Source: Methylomonas sp.
Lineage (GTDB): Bacteria; Pseudomonadota; Gammaproteobacteria; Methylococcales; Methylomonadaceae
Length of the DNA: 64,000 nucleotides
NCBI GenBank assembly: GCA_002928965.1
Contig: PERU01000003.1
Span: 97,990 to 161,989 of the forward strand
Direction of reading: 5' to 3'
Of the stretch, positions 1-8,487 are shown in pieces. The notes beneath the pieces were generated by a model, which saw nothing but the letters and a program-made list of their open reading frames with translations, was not told the origin of the DNA and searched no databases. The position numbers and the translations under genes are program-made. Each line of letters starts with the position of its first letter. Position 1 is the first letter of the stretch.

Positions 1-624
1 CAATATGCCAATAATCTGGCGATGGCTCGCAATGGCAGAATGGTTGGCGAGCCTGCAACATTGATAACCAAGGTGCTGCAACGCCAACCCGAAAACCCCA
101 ATGCCTTGTGGTTGATGGGTATGGCCAAAGTAGAGGAGGGGAATTATGGTGAAGCCAAGCAAAACTGGCAAAAACTACTGAGCATACTGCCTGATGATTC
201 AGAGTCGTTACTTCAAGTGCAACAAATGCTGGCAGCACTTGATGTTGAACAAGCTAAACAGCAGTCTGCCGGGCCTTCCGTTGAGATTAATGTGCAGGTA
301 GACATCGATCCTGTCCTTAAAGCCAACCTGTCGCCAACCTCTACAGTTTTTATTTATGCTCAGGCCGTAAATGGCCCCAAAATGCCGTTGGCAATTGTTC
401 GTAAACAAGCCGCTGACTTGCCGGTAAAAACTGTTCTTAATGACGGGGTGGCGATGCAAGGCTCATCAAAACTAGGTGAACATCAACAGCTTAGAATCGT
501 TGCCAGAGTCTCCCCATCGGGCCAAGCGATGTCTCAACCGGGTGATTTGATCGGAAGTGTGGAAATAATGCAGCCGTTCGCAGATCAATTGGTCACTGTA
601 TTAATTAACCAAGAAATCAAATAA
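1..624 (+). CDS. ccmI: CcmI, c-type cytochrome biogenesis protein (C-terminal part, cut by window edge)
   Basis: The reading frame is already open at base 1, so only the last 207 or so codons are present. The visible part begins in a TPR-like segment (residues NPNALWLMGMAKVEEGNYGEA) and continues into the beta-rich periplasmic domain typical of CcmI/CycH, with the features VDIDPVL, VFIYAQA and PLAIVRK. CcmI presents apocytochrome c to the haem ligation machinery in the periplasm. The other ccm genes would lie upstream, outside the window. The stop codon overlaps the hemN start by one base (TAATG), which implies translational coupling. The ATG at 22 is internal, not a start. Confidence 0.85.
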   Translation, partial: QYANNLAMARNGRMVGEPATLITKVLQRQPENPNALWLMGMAKVEEGNYGEAKQNWQKLLSILPDDSESLLQVQQMLAALDVEQAKQQSAGPSVEINVQVDIDPVLKANLSPTSTVFIYAQAVNGPKMPLAIVRKQAADLPVKTVLNDGVAMQGSSKLGEHQQLRIVARVSPSGQAMSQPGDLIGSVEIMQPFADQLVTVLINQEIK

Positions 625-2003
625 TGGATCAATCTATAAAATTCGATCTGGAACTGATCAATCGTTACGACAAATCTGGTCCACGCTATACATCATACCC
701 AACTGCTTTAGAATTGCATGAAGGCTTTGGAGATTCGGATTACCGACAACATATTCAAAAATCGAATGCAGCGGGCGGACCGTTATCTTTGTATTTTCAT
801 CTGCCATTTTGCGATACAGTGTGTTTTTATTGCGCCTGTAACAAAGTTGTTACTAATAATCGAGCACATGCCGCACCATACCTAGATACTCTTTGCAAAG
901 AAGTTGCCATGTTGGGGGCATTATTCGATAAAAATCGGAAGGTAACTCAACTACATTGGGGGGGCGGTACCCCGACTTTTTTAAGCTATGAGCAAATGAA
1001 GCGGTTGATGGAGACCACGCGTCAACACTTCAATTTTTATGAAGATGATAGTGGTGAATATTCTATTGAAGTTGATCCGCGCGAAACCAATGACCGTACC
1101 ATAGCCGAATTACGTGAACTGGGTTTTAACCGCATTAGTTTGGGCTTGCAGGATTTTGATCCTGATGTGCAAAAGGCTGTCAATCGTCTGCAAAGTAAAG
1201 AACAAACATTTGCGGTATTGGAATCAGCGCGCAAAGAAGGTTTTCGCTCAACCAATATTGATTTGATTTACGGTTTGCCCCTGCAAACTGAACATACTTT
1301 TGCGACTACCTTGGATCAAGTGCTGGACTATGCGCCTGATCGTTTTTCGATATTTAACTATGCACACATGCCCAGCCGCTTTAAAACGCAACGGCAAATT
1401 AATGAAGCCGACCTCCCAACAGCTTCAGTTAAGTTGGAAATTTTGCAAATGGTCGGCAAAAAACTCACAGACGCCGGTTACGTTTACATTGGCATGGATC
1501 ACTTTGCCAAACCGGATGACGAATTAGCAATTGCGCAACGGGAAGGCAAGTTGTACCGCAACTTTCAAGGCTACTCGACACATTCTGATTGTGATTTGAT
1601 AGGTTTTGGTGTTACGTCAATCGGCCGGGTCGGCGATGCGTATATGCAAAACCACAAGGAATTGGATCAATATGAAGAAGCTGTTTCAGCGGGTCGATTA
1701 CCAATTTTTAAAGGGATGGATCTGGATGATGACGATAAATTACGTCGCGCAGTGATAACGCAGTTAATTTGTCATTTTGATTTAGACTTCAGCAAAATAG
1801 AACAGCAATTCAAAATCGTATTTGCTGAGTACTTCGCTGCTGAACTATTCAAACTGCAGGCTATGGAAAATGATAGTTTGTTAAGCCTGACCCCACGAGG
1901 TATCAAAGTCCAATCTGCAGGACGTTTGTTGATCCGTAACATCTGCATGGTGTTTGATAAATACCTCGTACAAAAACAAAATCAGTTTTCAAAAGTTATT
2001 TGA
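624..2003 (+). CDS. hemN: Oxygen-independent coproporphyrinogen III oxidase
   Basis: This 459-residue radical SAM enzyme decarboxylates coproporphyrinogen III to protoporphyrinogen IX in haem synthesis without oxygen. The cluster motif reads CDTVCFYCAC with Cys63, Cys67, Cys70 and Cys72, the CX3CX2CXC spacing of genuine HemN as opposed to HemW. The N-terminal NRYDKSGPRYTSYPTA segment is also HemN-specific, and the GGGTPTFL SAM-binding motif follows at about residue 112. Length matches E. coli HemN (about 457). It is coupled to ccmI by a one-base overlap, which puts a haem synthesis step beside cytochrome c maturation. Confidence 0.96.
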   Translation: MDQSIKFDLELINRYDKSGPRYTSYPTALELHEGFGDSDYRQHIQKSNAAGGPLSLYFHLPFCDTVCFYCACNKVVTNNRAHAAPYLDTLCKEVAMLGALFDKNRKVTQLHWGGGTPTFLSYEQMKRLMETTRQHFNFYEDDSGEYSIEVDPRETNDRTIAELRELGFNRISLGLQDFDPDVQKAVNRLQSKEQTFAVLESARKEGFRSTNIDLIYGLPLQTEHTFATTLDQVLDYAPDRFSIFNYAHMPSRFKTQRQINEADLPTASVKLEILQMVGKKLTDAGYVYIGMDHFAKPDDELAIAQREGKLYRNFQGYSTHSDCDLIGFGVTSIGRVGDAYMQNHKELDQYEEAVSAGRLPIFKGMDLDDDDKLRRAVITQLICHFDLDFSKIEQQFKIVFAEYFAAELFKLQAMENDSLLSLTPRGIKVQSAGRLLIRNICMVFDKYLVQKQNQFSKVI

Positions 2004-2096
2004 TGAGACTTTAGTGATTTAAGATTAAACCACTTGCTTCGCATAATGTATATTATGTTAAATAATAAAACTCATTACAGCGCGCTTGTTATATGC

Positions 2097-2128
2097 TATA
2101 TTGGAAATGAATGAGAACTATTCTTAAT
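2097..2128 (+). promoter_or_regulatory. Putative feo promoter -10 with overlapping Fur box
   Basis: A TATATT hexamer at 2097-2102 could serve as a -10 element. Starting at 2110 is AATGAGAACTATTCTTAAT (2110-2128), which resembles the common Fur-box form AATGAGAAT-N-ATTCTCATT, with 6 of 9 half-site positions symmetric. It would overlap the expected transcription start of feoABC, a fitting place for iron-dependent repression. No convincing -35 was found. Seen: the palindrome-like sequence and its position. Inferred: Fur binding. Confidence 0.55.
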
Positions 2129-2150
2129 AGCCTTTAGCGGTAACACCCTC

Positions 2151-2384
2151 ATGATGACATCTATAAAGATGCTTGCAACTGGTGACTCAGGTCGTATCGT
2201 AGGTTTTGATCAAGCTGGCGGGTCTTACCGCAAAAAATTGCTCGCTATGGGCCTAACACCTGGCACCGAATTCACAGTTACCCGATTTGCACCTATGGGA
2301 GACCCTGTAGAAATCAAGTTACGGGGGTTTTCGTTATCTTTACGTAAAAACGAAGCATCGATCCTTTTAATCGAGAAATTATGA
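2151..2384 (+). CDS. feoA: FeoA, ferrous iron transport accessory protein
   Basis: A 77-residue cytoplasmic SH3-like protein. It has the family pattern of a small N-terminal strand, then YRKKLLAMGLTPGTEFTV, then PMGDPVEIKLRGFSLSLRKNEA. FeoA is needed for Fe2+ uptake by FeoB, probably by contacting its cytoplasmic domains. Two ATG codons stand side by side (2151 and 2154) and the sequence does not decide between them. The 3' end overlaps feoB by four bases (ATGA), so the pair is translationally coupled. A Fur-box candidate lies just upstream. Confidence 0.93.
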   Translation: MMTSIKMLATGDSGRIVGFDQAGGSYRKKLLAMGLTPGTEFTVTRFAPMGDPVEIKLRGFSLSLRKNEASILLIEKL

Positions 2385-4693
2385 CCATCGATTTTACAGT
2401 GGGCGTAGTTGGTAATCCCAATTGTGGCAAAACCACTTTGTTTAATGCGCTTACGGGCTCCAGACAGCATGTTGGTAATTGGCCCGGTGTCACTGTTGAA
2501 AAAAAAACCGGTGAATATCTGTTTAAAGGTAACCGCTTTGCTCTAGTGGACTTGCCCGGCACCTATTCGCTTGAATCTGATGATGATAGTGTTTCATTGG
2601 ATGAGAAAGTTGCCCGTGATTACGTTGCTTCTCGTCAGGCCGATTTAATCATCAACATTGTAGATGCATCTAATATAGAGCGGAATTTATACTTGACATC
2701 CCAATTGCTTGAAATGCGAGTGCCGATGATCCTGGTATTGAACATGATGGATGCGGTTAAAAAACGCGGCATCAAAATCGATGTTGTAGAGCTGTCCAAA
2801 CAATTAACCTGTCCGGTAGTTTCGGTAGTTGCAGCCACTGGTCAGGGTTTAAATGAGCTGTGTGATTCAATCAACGATGCTTGTAACAAGCCATCAATCC
2901 CAACGCTTGAAGTTGACTATCATGCTGCAATTGAAACCGCTGTCTCTGAGTTAACACCCTTACTTAACAATCGCAATAAGCATCAATGCGATTTGCGTTG
3001 GCTTGCGTTACGCTTACTGGAAAACGACACTCTTGCCAAGCAATTAGCAGATCCGAACTTACTCCACATCGTAGAAAATTTACGCGAAAACATAGAATCT
3101 GATGCTCAGGATGAAATTGATATTTTAGCTGCAGATGCCCGTTACGGCTTAGTGAATCAATTGGTTCAAGCCACAGTATGTAAGTTAAATGAAGTGTCAC
3201 GGCATACAACTGACAAAATTGATGCGGTGGTATTGAATCGGTTTCTGGGTATTCCAGTTTTCTTGTTAGTGATGTACATGATGTTTATGTTCACCATCAA
3301 CATCGGTAGCGCATTTGTAGACTTTTTTGATCAAGTTGTGGGGGCGTTATTGGTAGACGGCATGAATGCATTACTCACAACCTTAGATTGGCCGCAGTGG
3401 TTAGTTGTTTTAATCAGTAACGGTGTCGGTGGCGGCATACAGGTAGTGGCTACTTTTATTCCTATTGTAGGATTTTTGTTCATTTTTTTATCCATGCTCG
3501 AGGACTCCGGCTATATGTCCAGAGCTGCATTTGTTATGGACAGATTTATGTGCATGATCGGTTTGCCGGGTAAATCGTTCGTACCCATGATTGTTGGATT
3601 CGGATGCAATGTGCCAGCTATCATTGCAACACGCACTTTAGATAACCAGCGTGATCGGATCTTGACGAATCTGATGAACCCTTTCATGTCTTGCGGCGCA
3701 CGTTTGCCTGTTTACGCACTGTTTGCTGCTGCTTTTTTTCCAGTAGGTGGGCAAAATCTGGTGTTCGGTTTGTATTTGTTTGGCATTCTGGTTGCCGTGT
3801 TTACCGGTTTGATCATGCGCCACACCTTATTACGGGGTGAGCCGACGCCTTTTTTGATGGAGTTACCCACTTATCATCTCCCTACCCTGCGCGGCATTTA
3901 CATAAAAACCTGGGATCGATTGAAAACATTTATTTTTAATGCCGGCAAGCTGATTGTGCCGATGGTATTGATATTGAATATCTTAAATTCCCTAGGGACA
4001 GATGGTAGTTTCGGCAAAGAAAACAGCGAACAATCTGTATTGAGCCAGATTGGTCGAGAACTCACCCCACTATTTCAACCCATGGGAATTCGTGAAGACA
4101 ACTGGCCCGCAACAGTCGGCATCTTTACTGGTGTATTGGCCAAAGAAGCTGTGGTCGGCACACTGGATGCCCTTTACAGTCAGATGGCTGTCGATGCTGA
4201 GGAAACATCAGAGAATGAGTTTGATGTTTCCGGCGCCCTGTTGCTAGCCTGCCAAACTATTCCTGATAATTTAAAGTCCATTGCAGACAAGCTGTTAGAC
4301 CCTCTTGGAATCAGCTTGGTTAATGCCGACGATGTGGCGGCTGCGGCTGAACAGCAGGAAGTCAAGATTGCCACATTCGGTGTTATGCAGAATCAATTTG
4401 ACGGACAAATCGGGGCCTTCGCCTATTTGCTGTTTATTTTGCTGTATGCGCCATGCGTCGCCGCAACAGCAGCCATCTATAAGGAAACTAGTGCAGTTTG
4501 GGCATTATTTGTCGGATGTTGGACCACTTTTATAGCTTATATGACAGCTACACTTTTTTATCAAGGAATGACGTTTAACCAGCACCCTACTTCAGCCAGC
4601 TTTTGGTTTGTGTTTTTCATCGCTGTATTTATAGCAATTTTATTCACATTACGATTTTACGGCTCTCGCCAGCATGAAGAGGTACTGTTGTGA
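2381..4693 (+). CDS. feoB: FeoB, ferrous iron transporter
   Basis: A 770-residue inner-membrane Fe2+ transporter with an N-terminal G-protein domain. G1 is GNPNCGKTT (residues 11-19), G3 is DLPGTYSL, and G4 is NMMD at about residue 122. A helical GDI-like spacer follows to about residue 270, then the membrane domain with two Gate-type repeats, including the conserved GFGCNVPAI and CGARLPVY segments that carry the Cys residues of the permeation path. Length and order are those of proteobacterial FeoB. It overlaps feoA by ATGA and feoC by GTGA, so feoABC is one tightly coupled operon. Confidence 0.97.
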   Translation: MTIDFTVGVVGNPNCGKTTLFNALTGSRQHVGNWPGVTVEKKTGEYLFKGNRFALVDLPGTYSLESDDDSVSLDEKVARDYVASRQADLIINIVDASNIERNLYLTSQLLEMRVPMILVLNMMDAVKKRGIKIDVVELSKQLTCPVVSVVAATGQGLNELCDSINDACNKPSIPTLEVDYHAAIETAVSELTPLLNNRNKHQCDLRWLALRLLENDTLAKQLADPNLLHIVENLRENIESDAQDEIDILAADARYGLVNQLVQATVCKLNEVSRHTTDKIDAVVLNRFLGIPVFLLVMYMMFMFTINIGSAFVDFFDQVVGALLVDGMNALLTTLDWPQWLVVLISNGVGGGIQVVATFIPIVGFLFIFLSMLEDSGYMSRAAFVMDRFMCMIGLPGKSFVPMIVGFGCNVPAIIATRTLDNQRDRILTNLMNPFMSCGARLPVYALFAAAFFPVGGQNLVFGLYLFGILVAVFTGLIMRHTLLRGEPTPFLMELPTYHLPTLRGIYIKTWDRLKTFIFNAGKLIVPMVLILNILNSLGTDGSFGKENSEQSVLSQIGRELTPLFQPMGIREDNWPATVGIFTGVLAKEAVVGTLDALYSQMAVDAEETSENEFDVSGALLLACQTIPDNLKSIADKLLDPLGISLVNADDVAAAAEQQEVKIATFGVMQNQFDGQIGAFAYLLFILLYAPCVAATAAIYKETSAVWALFVGCWTTFIAYMTATLFYQGMTFNQHPTSASFWFVFFIAVFIAILFTLRFYGSRQHEEVLL

Positions 4694-4911
4694 TACTGTC
4701 AGATTTGCGTAATTACTTGCAACAAAACCGCAGAGTGACATTGAATGATCTTGTTCTGCATTTTCAGATTGATGCAAATGCTCTGCGTGGGATGTTGGCA
4801 AAATGGATCAACAAAGGTAAGGTGCGTTTGTCACCGACAGGAAGCAACTGTGGGACTACTTGTTGCAAATGTGACCCGCTTTTGACTGAAATCTATGAAT
4901 GGGTTGATTGA
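4690..4911 (+). CDS. feoC: FeoC-like winged-helix protein with Cys cluster
   Basis: A 73-residue protein starting at a GTG that overlaps the feoB stop (GTGA). Residues 1-50 fit the small winged-helix fold of FeoC (MILSDLRNYLQQNRRVTLNDL at the start). The wing is followed by four cysteines at 54, 58, 59 and 61 (CGTTCCKC), and FeoC cysteines in this region bind an oxygen-sensitive Fe-S cluster. FeoC is thought to regulate FeoB stability or feo transcription. Position as the last gene of feoABC supports the call. The compact CX3CCXC arrangement is tighter than in the enterobacterial proteins. Confidence 0.85.
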   Translation: MILSDLRNYLQQNRRVTLNDLVLHFQIDANALRGMLAKWINKGKVRLSPTGSNCGTTCCKCDPLLTEIYEWVD

Positions 4912-4913
4912 AA

Positions 4914-4940
4914 CGGAACAAGCTAACGGCACTTGTTCCG
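4914..4940. terminator. Hairpin between convergent genes, possible bidirectional terminator
   Basis: A perfect 9-bp inverted repeat CGGAACAAG / CTTGTTCCG with a 9-base loop, placed three bases after the feoC stop and just beyond the 3' end of the convergent gene at 4953-5240. Neither side has a strong T tract, so intrinsic termination is an inference from position and stem quality. Confidence 0.5.
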
Positions 4941-4952
4941 TCGTGAACAATA

Positions 4953-5240
4953 TTAATCTTTAGCCAGCCAGCCTTGCAAGGCTTCGATCAGTTCCAACGC
5001 CTGTTTTTCACTGGAAATATTAAACTTGGATTTTTGTTGATATTCGCCATTACGCTTTTGATAGCGGCGAATACTGAATCTGTCTTGGCTATATTGTTCC
5101 TTGCTAGGTTCCCAATCCTGGTAACGATAAATTACCGTTGCCCATGCTCCTTTACTTAATACCTTTTTATCCAATTCCTTGACGGTTTCAATGCCGCCAT
5201 CTTCGTAGCGAATAGACAATTCTTCAACAGTTTCAGCCAT
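4953..5240 (-). CDS. Conserved hypothetical protein, 95 aa
   Basis: A small, charged, soluble protein with no signal peptide or membrane segment. It begins with MAETVEELSIRYEDGGIETV, then a beta-rich central part (WATVIYRYQDW, RFSIRRYQKRNGEYQQKSKF), and ends with a helix ALELIEALQGWL. The strand-rich body plus C-terminal helix is reminiscent of small PC4/YdbC-like nucleic-acid-binding folds, but that comparison rests only on layout. I do not recognise a characterised family. It is convergent with feoC and separated from the next minus-strand gene by about 46 bases. Confidence 0.7.
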   Translation of the reverse strand: MAETVEELSIRYEDGGIETVKELDKKVLSKGAWATVIYRYQDWEPSKEQYSQDRFSIRRYQKRNGEYQQKSKFNISSEKQALELIEALQGWLAKD

Positions 5241-5286
5241 GATAATCTCAAAGTGGTTAAATCGTTAGGCAGTTTATCACATGCTT

Positions 5287-6237
5287 TTAGGGACTTATAA
5301 AGTCACCAAATGCACGGCTGCCCTCACCTGTTTCAATAGTATTGACAACCTGCAATGTTCCAGTGTCAATAACGGAAACATTGTTATCAAACCAGTTTGC
5401 CACATACACAAAACGTCCATTGGGATGTGAACTAATGCCTTCCGGTTTATCACCAACGTCAATGATAGCCAAACTTTTTAAGGTATTTGTATCGATCACT
5501 GATACTGTGCCGTCATCCTGATTAGTAACCAACAATAGGCTATCGTTCTTTGCTAGCGTCACAGCATATGGTCTTGCGCCAACCTTAATGGTAGCCAAAC
5601 GTTTCATGCTACGGCCATCCAGCACGCTAACATCATTACTTTCTACATTTGCTGTGTATAAACGCTTGCCACGACTGTCGATCGCTATTCCAAATGGATG
5701 CGCACCTACTTTAGTGGTGTTTCTAATATTCAGTTTTTTCAAATCGATTTGAGAAATTGAATCATCAACTCTATTTGCCACATAAAGCCACTTATTATCT
5801 GGACTTGTAATCATACCGGACGGCGATTTGCCAACTTTAATAACAGATGTTTGCAAAAAATTATCGGCGTCGAAAACGGTTACCGAATGTTCATACCAAT
5901 CGGCTACAAAAATTTGTTTACCCTCTTTGTCTACTGCTATTCCCAGTGACGCCCCGCCTACTTTAACGATTCTGTTGACGGTAAGTTTTTCGCTGTCTAT
6001 AACGGCATAACCGCCGCCCTCCGGAGTACTTATATAAATTTGTTTTTTGACTTGGTTAACCGCAACACCAGCTGGCTTGCCCGTTACACGGACGGTTTCT
6101 ATAACCTTCTGAATCTCGGTGTCAATAACTGAAACAGTATTGTCCAACTGGTTGGTGATAAAGGCATATGGCCTTGCATTAGCACTGTTCATAAGCGCAA
6201 GAACAAGTCCGATAACAATCAATACAGGTTTAAACAT
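5287..6237 (-). CDS. Exported YVTN-type beta-propeller protein
   Basis: A 316-residue periplasmic protein. After a signal peptide (MFKPVLIVIGLVLALMNSANA) there are about seven repeats of the YVTN type, each with a G-x-x-P-x-G-I strand and a V(A/S)N-x-x-x-(N/D)-x-VSVID strand. Examples are YAFITNQLDNTVSVID, LYVANRVDDSISQID and VYVANWFDNNVSVID. The start at 6237 is preferred because it opens the signal peptide. The longer frame to 6300 would run through a perfect hairpin at 6263-6288. Propellers of this family are found with PQQ-dependent alcohol oxidation systems in methylotrophs. It lies directly downstream of an MxaD-like gene on the same strand, so a shared role is likely. The exact function is unknown. 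Confidence 0.88.
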   Translation of the reverse strand: MFKPVLIVIGLVLALMNSANARPYAFITNQLDNTVSVIDTEIQKVIETVRVTGKPAGVAVNQVKKQIYISTPEGGGYAVIDSEKLTVNRIVKVGGASLGIAVDKEGKQIFVADWYEHSVTVFDADNFLQTSVIKVGKSPSGMITSPDNKWLYVANRVDDSISQIDLKKLNIRNTTKVGAHPFGIAIDSRGKRLYTANVESNDVSVLDGRSMKRLATIKVGARPYAVTLAKNDSLLLVTNQDDGTVSVIDTNTLKSLAIIDVGDKPEGISSHPNGRFVYVANWFDNNVSVIDTGTLQVVNTIETGEGSRAFGDFISP

Positions 6238-6262
6238 AGTCACTACAAAGTGTATTGGGGGG

Positions 6263-6288
6263 CGGTTTCCATCAAATGATGGAAACCG
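6263..6288 (-). other. Perfect intercistronic hairpin between MxaD-like and beta-propeller genes
   Basis: A 12-bp perfect stem, CGGTTTCCATCA / TGATGGAAACCG, with only AA between the arms. In RNA the innermost bases would open to make a loop. It sits in the 63-base gap between the stop of the MxaD-like gene (6301) and the beta-propeller start (6237). On the minus strand it is followed by a run of C residues rather than T. It is therefore more likely an mRNA-stabilising, processing or attenuating structure than a classical terminator. Confidence 0.7.
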
Positions 6289-6300
6289 TTTGTAGAACAT

Positions 6301-6900
6301 TTAACGTTTCATTTCGGTATTTGCTGTTGCTTTGCTACCTGGAGCAACTTTTTGAGCCAAAGCTTCAAGGCCTTTTGTCAAAACCTCTGTAACAGCTTTA
6401 TCAGCCGCTTCTTCATTCAATTCTGCAGGAGGATTATTGTTTACATAGGCACGGTAATAAGTAGCGACCCATTCAACTTCAGCCTTACCTGCTTTATCTT
6501 CAACAGCAATTTCCGCTGCATAATTGCCTACTGGTAAAACCGGAATTTCTTCATCTTGGCCTGCATGTTTGATGGTGCCAGTATTACTCATCTCGGTAAT
6601 CTTATATTTGTACGCCATTTTGCTATCATCATGTGATTTCAGCTCTTCGGTAATGGTACCGCCATTGGCTAATGTCAAAGTGCGAACTGAGCCTTTTTCG
6701 TTACCACCTGTACCTTTGACGCTTTTTATTGCCGGATGCCAGGACATGTCATCATAATTTTTAATGACTTCCCAAACCTTAGCTGCTGGGGCATCGATAG
6801 TAATGGTGGCTGTCATTTTTCCTCTAACCGGACCATGCGCATTTACCATGCCGGTAAACATCAACAAAGCAGCCGAAACAAGTAACGAAGTTTTTTTCAT
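6301..6900 (-). CDS. Exported SRPBCC-domain protein, MxaD-like
   Basis: A 199-residue protein with a clear signal peptide (MKKTSLLVSAALLMFTGMVNA) followed by HGPVRGK and an SRPBCC/polyketide-cyclase-like domain from about residue 30 to 190. Domain features are ITIDAPAAKVWEVIKNYDDM, WHPAIKSVKG, VRTLTLANGGTITEEL and WVATYYRAY. This architecture is that of MxaD, the periplasmic protein reported to aid interaction between methanol dehydrogenase and its cytochrome. It is longer than typical MxaD (about 170-180 residues), with a charged tail. No mxaF or xoxF is in the window, so this is an MxaD relative outside a visible dehydrogenase cluster. A beta-propeller gene follows on the same strand. Confidence 0.82.
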   Translation of the reverse strand: MKKTSLLVSAALLMFTGMVNAHGPVRGKMTATITIDAPAAKVWEVIKNYDDMSWHPAIKSVKGTGGNEKGSVRTLTLANGGTITEELKSHDDSKMAYKYKITEMSNTGTIKHAGQDEEIPVLPVGNYAAEIAVEDKAGKAEVEWVATYYRAYVNNNPPAELNEEAADKAVTEVLTKGLEALAQKVAPGSKATANTEMKR

Positions 6901-7026
6901 AACACTTTCCTATGGTGGTCACATAATATAGAGCCGACAATTATAAAATAAATTTCCCTATCAAGTAGACGCAATAACCTGATTGCGGAAAATTTCCCTT
7001 GACCTGAAAATCTAACGACATAAACC

Positions 7027-8466
7027 ATGACGATCGCAACTTACTATTGGCACGATTACGAAACCTTCGGTACCGATCCACAACGTGATCGCGCCTGCCA
7101 ATTTGCAGGAATTCGAACAGATATGGATTTTAATGTGATTGGTGAACCATTGATGGTGTATTGCAAAACGCCAGATGATTATTTACCTAACCCGGATGCA
7201 TGCCTTATTACCGGCATTACACCACAACGGGCTATTGAAAACGGTGTTTGTGAAGCTGAGTTTATAAAAATTATTCATCACGAACTATCGCAACCCAATA
7301 CTTGTAGTTTGGGCTATAACTCAATTCGATTTGATGATGAGTTCACCCGCAATCTGCTGTATCGAAACTTTTATGATCCCTATGGGCGCGAATGGCAAAA
7401 TGGTAATTCTCGATGGGACTTAATTGATATAGCCCGTGCCGCACGCGCTTTACGTCCTGAAGGGATCAATTGGCCAGTCAATGATGACGGCATAGCCAGC
7501 TTTCGTTTGGAAGAACTTACTCAGGCAAATAATATTTCTCATGAGGCAGCCCATGATGCTTTATCGGATGTCTATGCAACGATCGCCCTCGCCCGTCTTA
7601 TTAAACAGCAACAACCTAAACTTTATAATTATCTCTATCAAAACCGACTAAAAACAGCTGTGTTAGAGTTATTACAAATAGGCAGCTTTAAACCGCTAGT
7701 ACATGTTTCAGGACGATTTTCTGCCAAACAAAATTGTCTGGCTATTATTGTTCCACTTTATATTCATCCTCAAAACACTAATGAGGTAATTGTTTACGAT
7801 TTATCCGCCGATCCCTCGGAGTTGTTGGCGCTAGAAGCCTCTGAAATTCAACAACGCGTGTTTGTAGCAACGAGTGAATTGCCCGAAGGTATAAATAGAA
7901 TTCCGCTTAAAACAGTTCATATCAATAAATGCCCGGTTTTGGCACCATTATCGGTAATAACATCACAGGATGCCGAACGGCTTGAATTGAATTTGGACCA
8001 ATGTATTGCGCATTTAAATATACTGCGATCTGCTGAAGATTGTGAATTGAAACAGAAATTAGCCAAAGTGTTTACAAGAGAGTTTGCAGAATCTGTCGGC
8101 GATCCGGATTTGATGATCTACAGTGGGGGATTCTTTAACCACAAAGACAAAGCCATAATGCAAAGGATATCAGCGCTGTCAGTTACTCAGTTAACCAAAT
8201 TTAATGCGGATTTTAGCGATTCACGATTGCAAGATATGTTGTTTCGGTACAAGGCGAGAAATTATCCAGAGACCTTGTCACCGACAGCTTTGAATGACTG
8301 GAAACGCTTTTGTCGTAGCCGTTTACTCGGCGAACAAGGCACTGGTAATCTCTCGAGCTTTAATAAGCGAATTGCTGAATTACAACTTGAATTGGGGGCA
8401 GATTATGCGTTATTAAAACAACTTGTGAATTTTGCAGCTGATAAGAGCCGTTTTTTAGTAGATTAA
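7027..8466 (+). CDS. sbcB: Exodeoxyribonuclease I
   Basis: A 479-residue ExoI that degrades single-stranded DNA from the 3' end, acting in mismatch repair and recombination. The DEDD exonuclease motif I is HDYETFG (Asp10, Glu12), with the ExoI-specific continuation TDPQRDRACQFAGIRTD. Motif II is YNSIRFDDEFTRN near residue 100. Motif III is HDALSDVYATIALARL near residue 180. The rest is the SH3-like and helical ExoI C-terminal domain (LLFRYKARNYPETL). Length matches E. coli SbcB (475). It is convergent with nqrM and separated from it by 21 bases. Confidence 0.96.
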   Translation: MTIATYYWHDYETFGTDPQRDRACQFAGIRTDMDFNVIGEPLMVYCKTPDDYLPNPDACLITGITPQRAIENGVCEAEFIKIIHHELSQPNTCSLGYNSIRFDDEFTRNLLYRNFYDPYGREWQNGNSRWDLIDIARAARALRPEGINWPVNDDGIASFRLEELTQANNISHEAAHDALSDVYATIALARLIKQQQPKLYNYLYQNRLKTAVLELLQIGSFKPLVHVSGRFSAKQNCLAIIVPLYIHPQNTNEVIVYDLSADPSELLALEASEIQQRVFVATSELPEGINRIPLKTVHINKCPVLAPLSVITSQDAERLELNLDQCIAHLNILRSAEDCELKQKLAKVFTREFAESVGDPDLMIYSGGFFNHKDKAIMQRISALSVTQLTKFNADFSDSRLQDMLFRYKARNYPETLSPTALNDWKRFCRSRLLGEQGTGNLSSFNKRIAELQLELGADYALLKQLVNFAADKSRFLVD

Positions 8467-8487
8467 CAACCAGAACCAAATGAGGTT

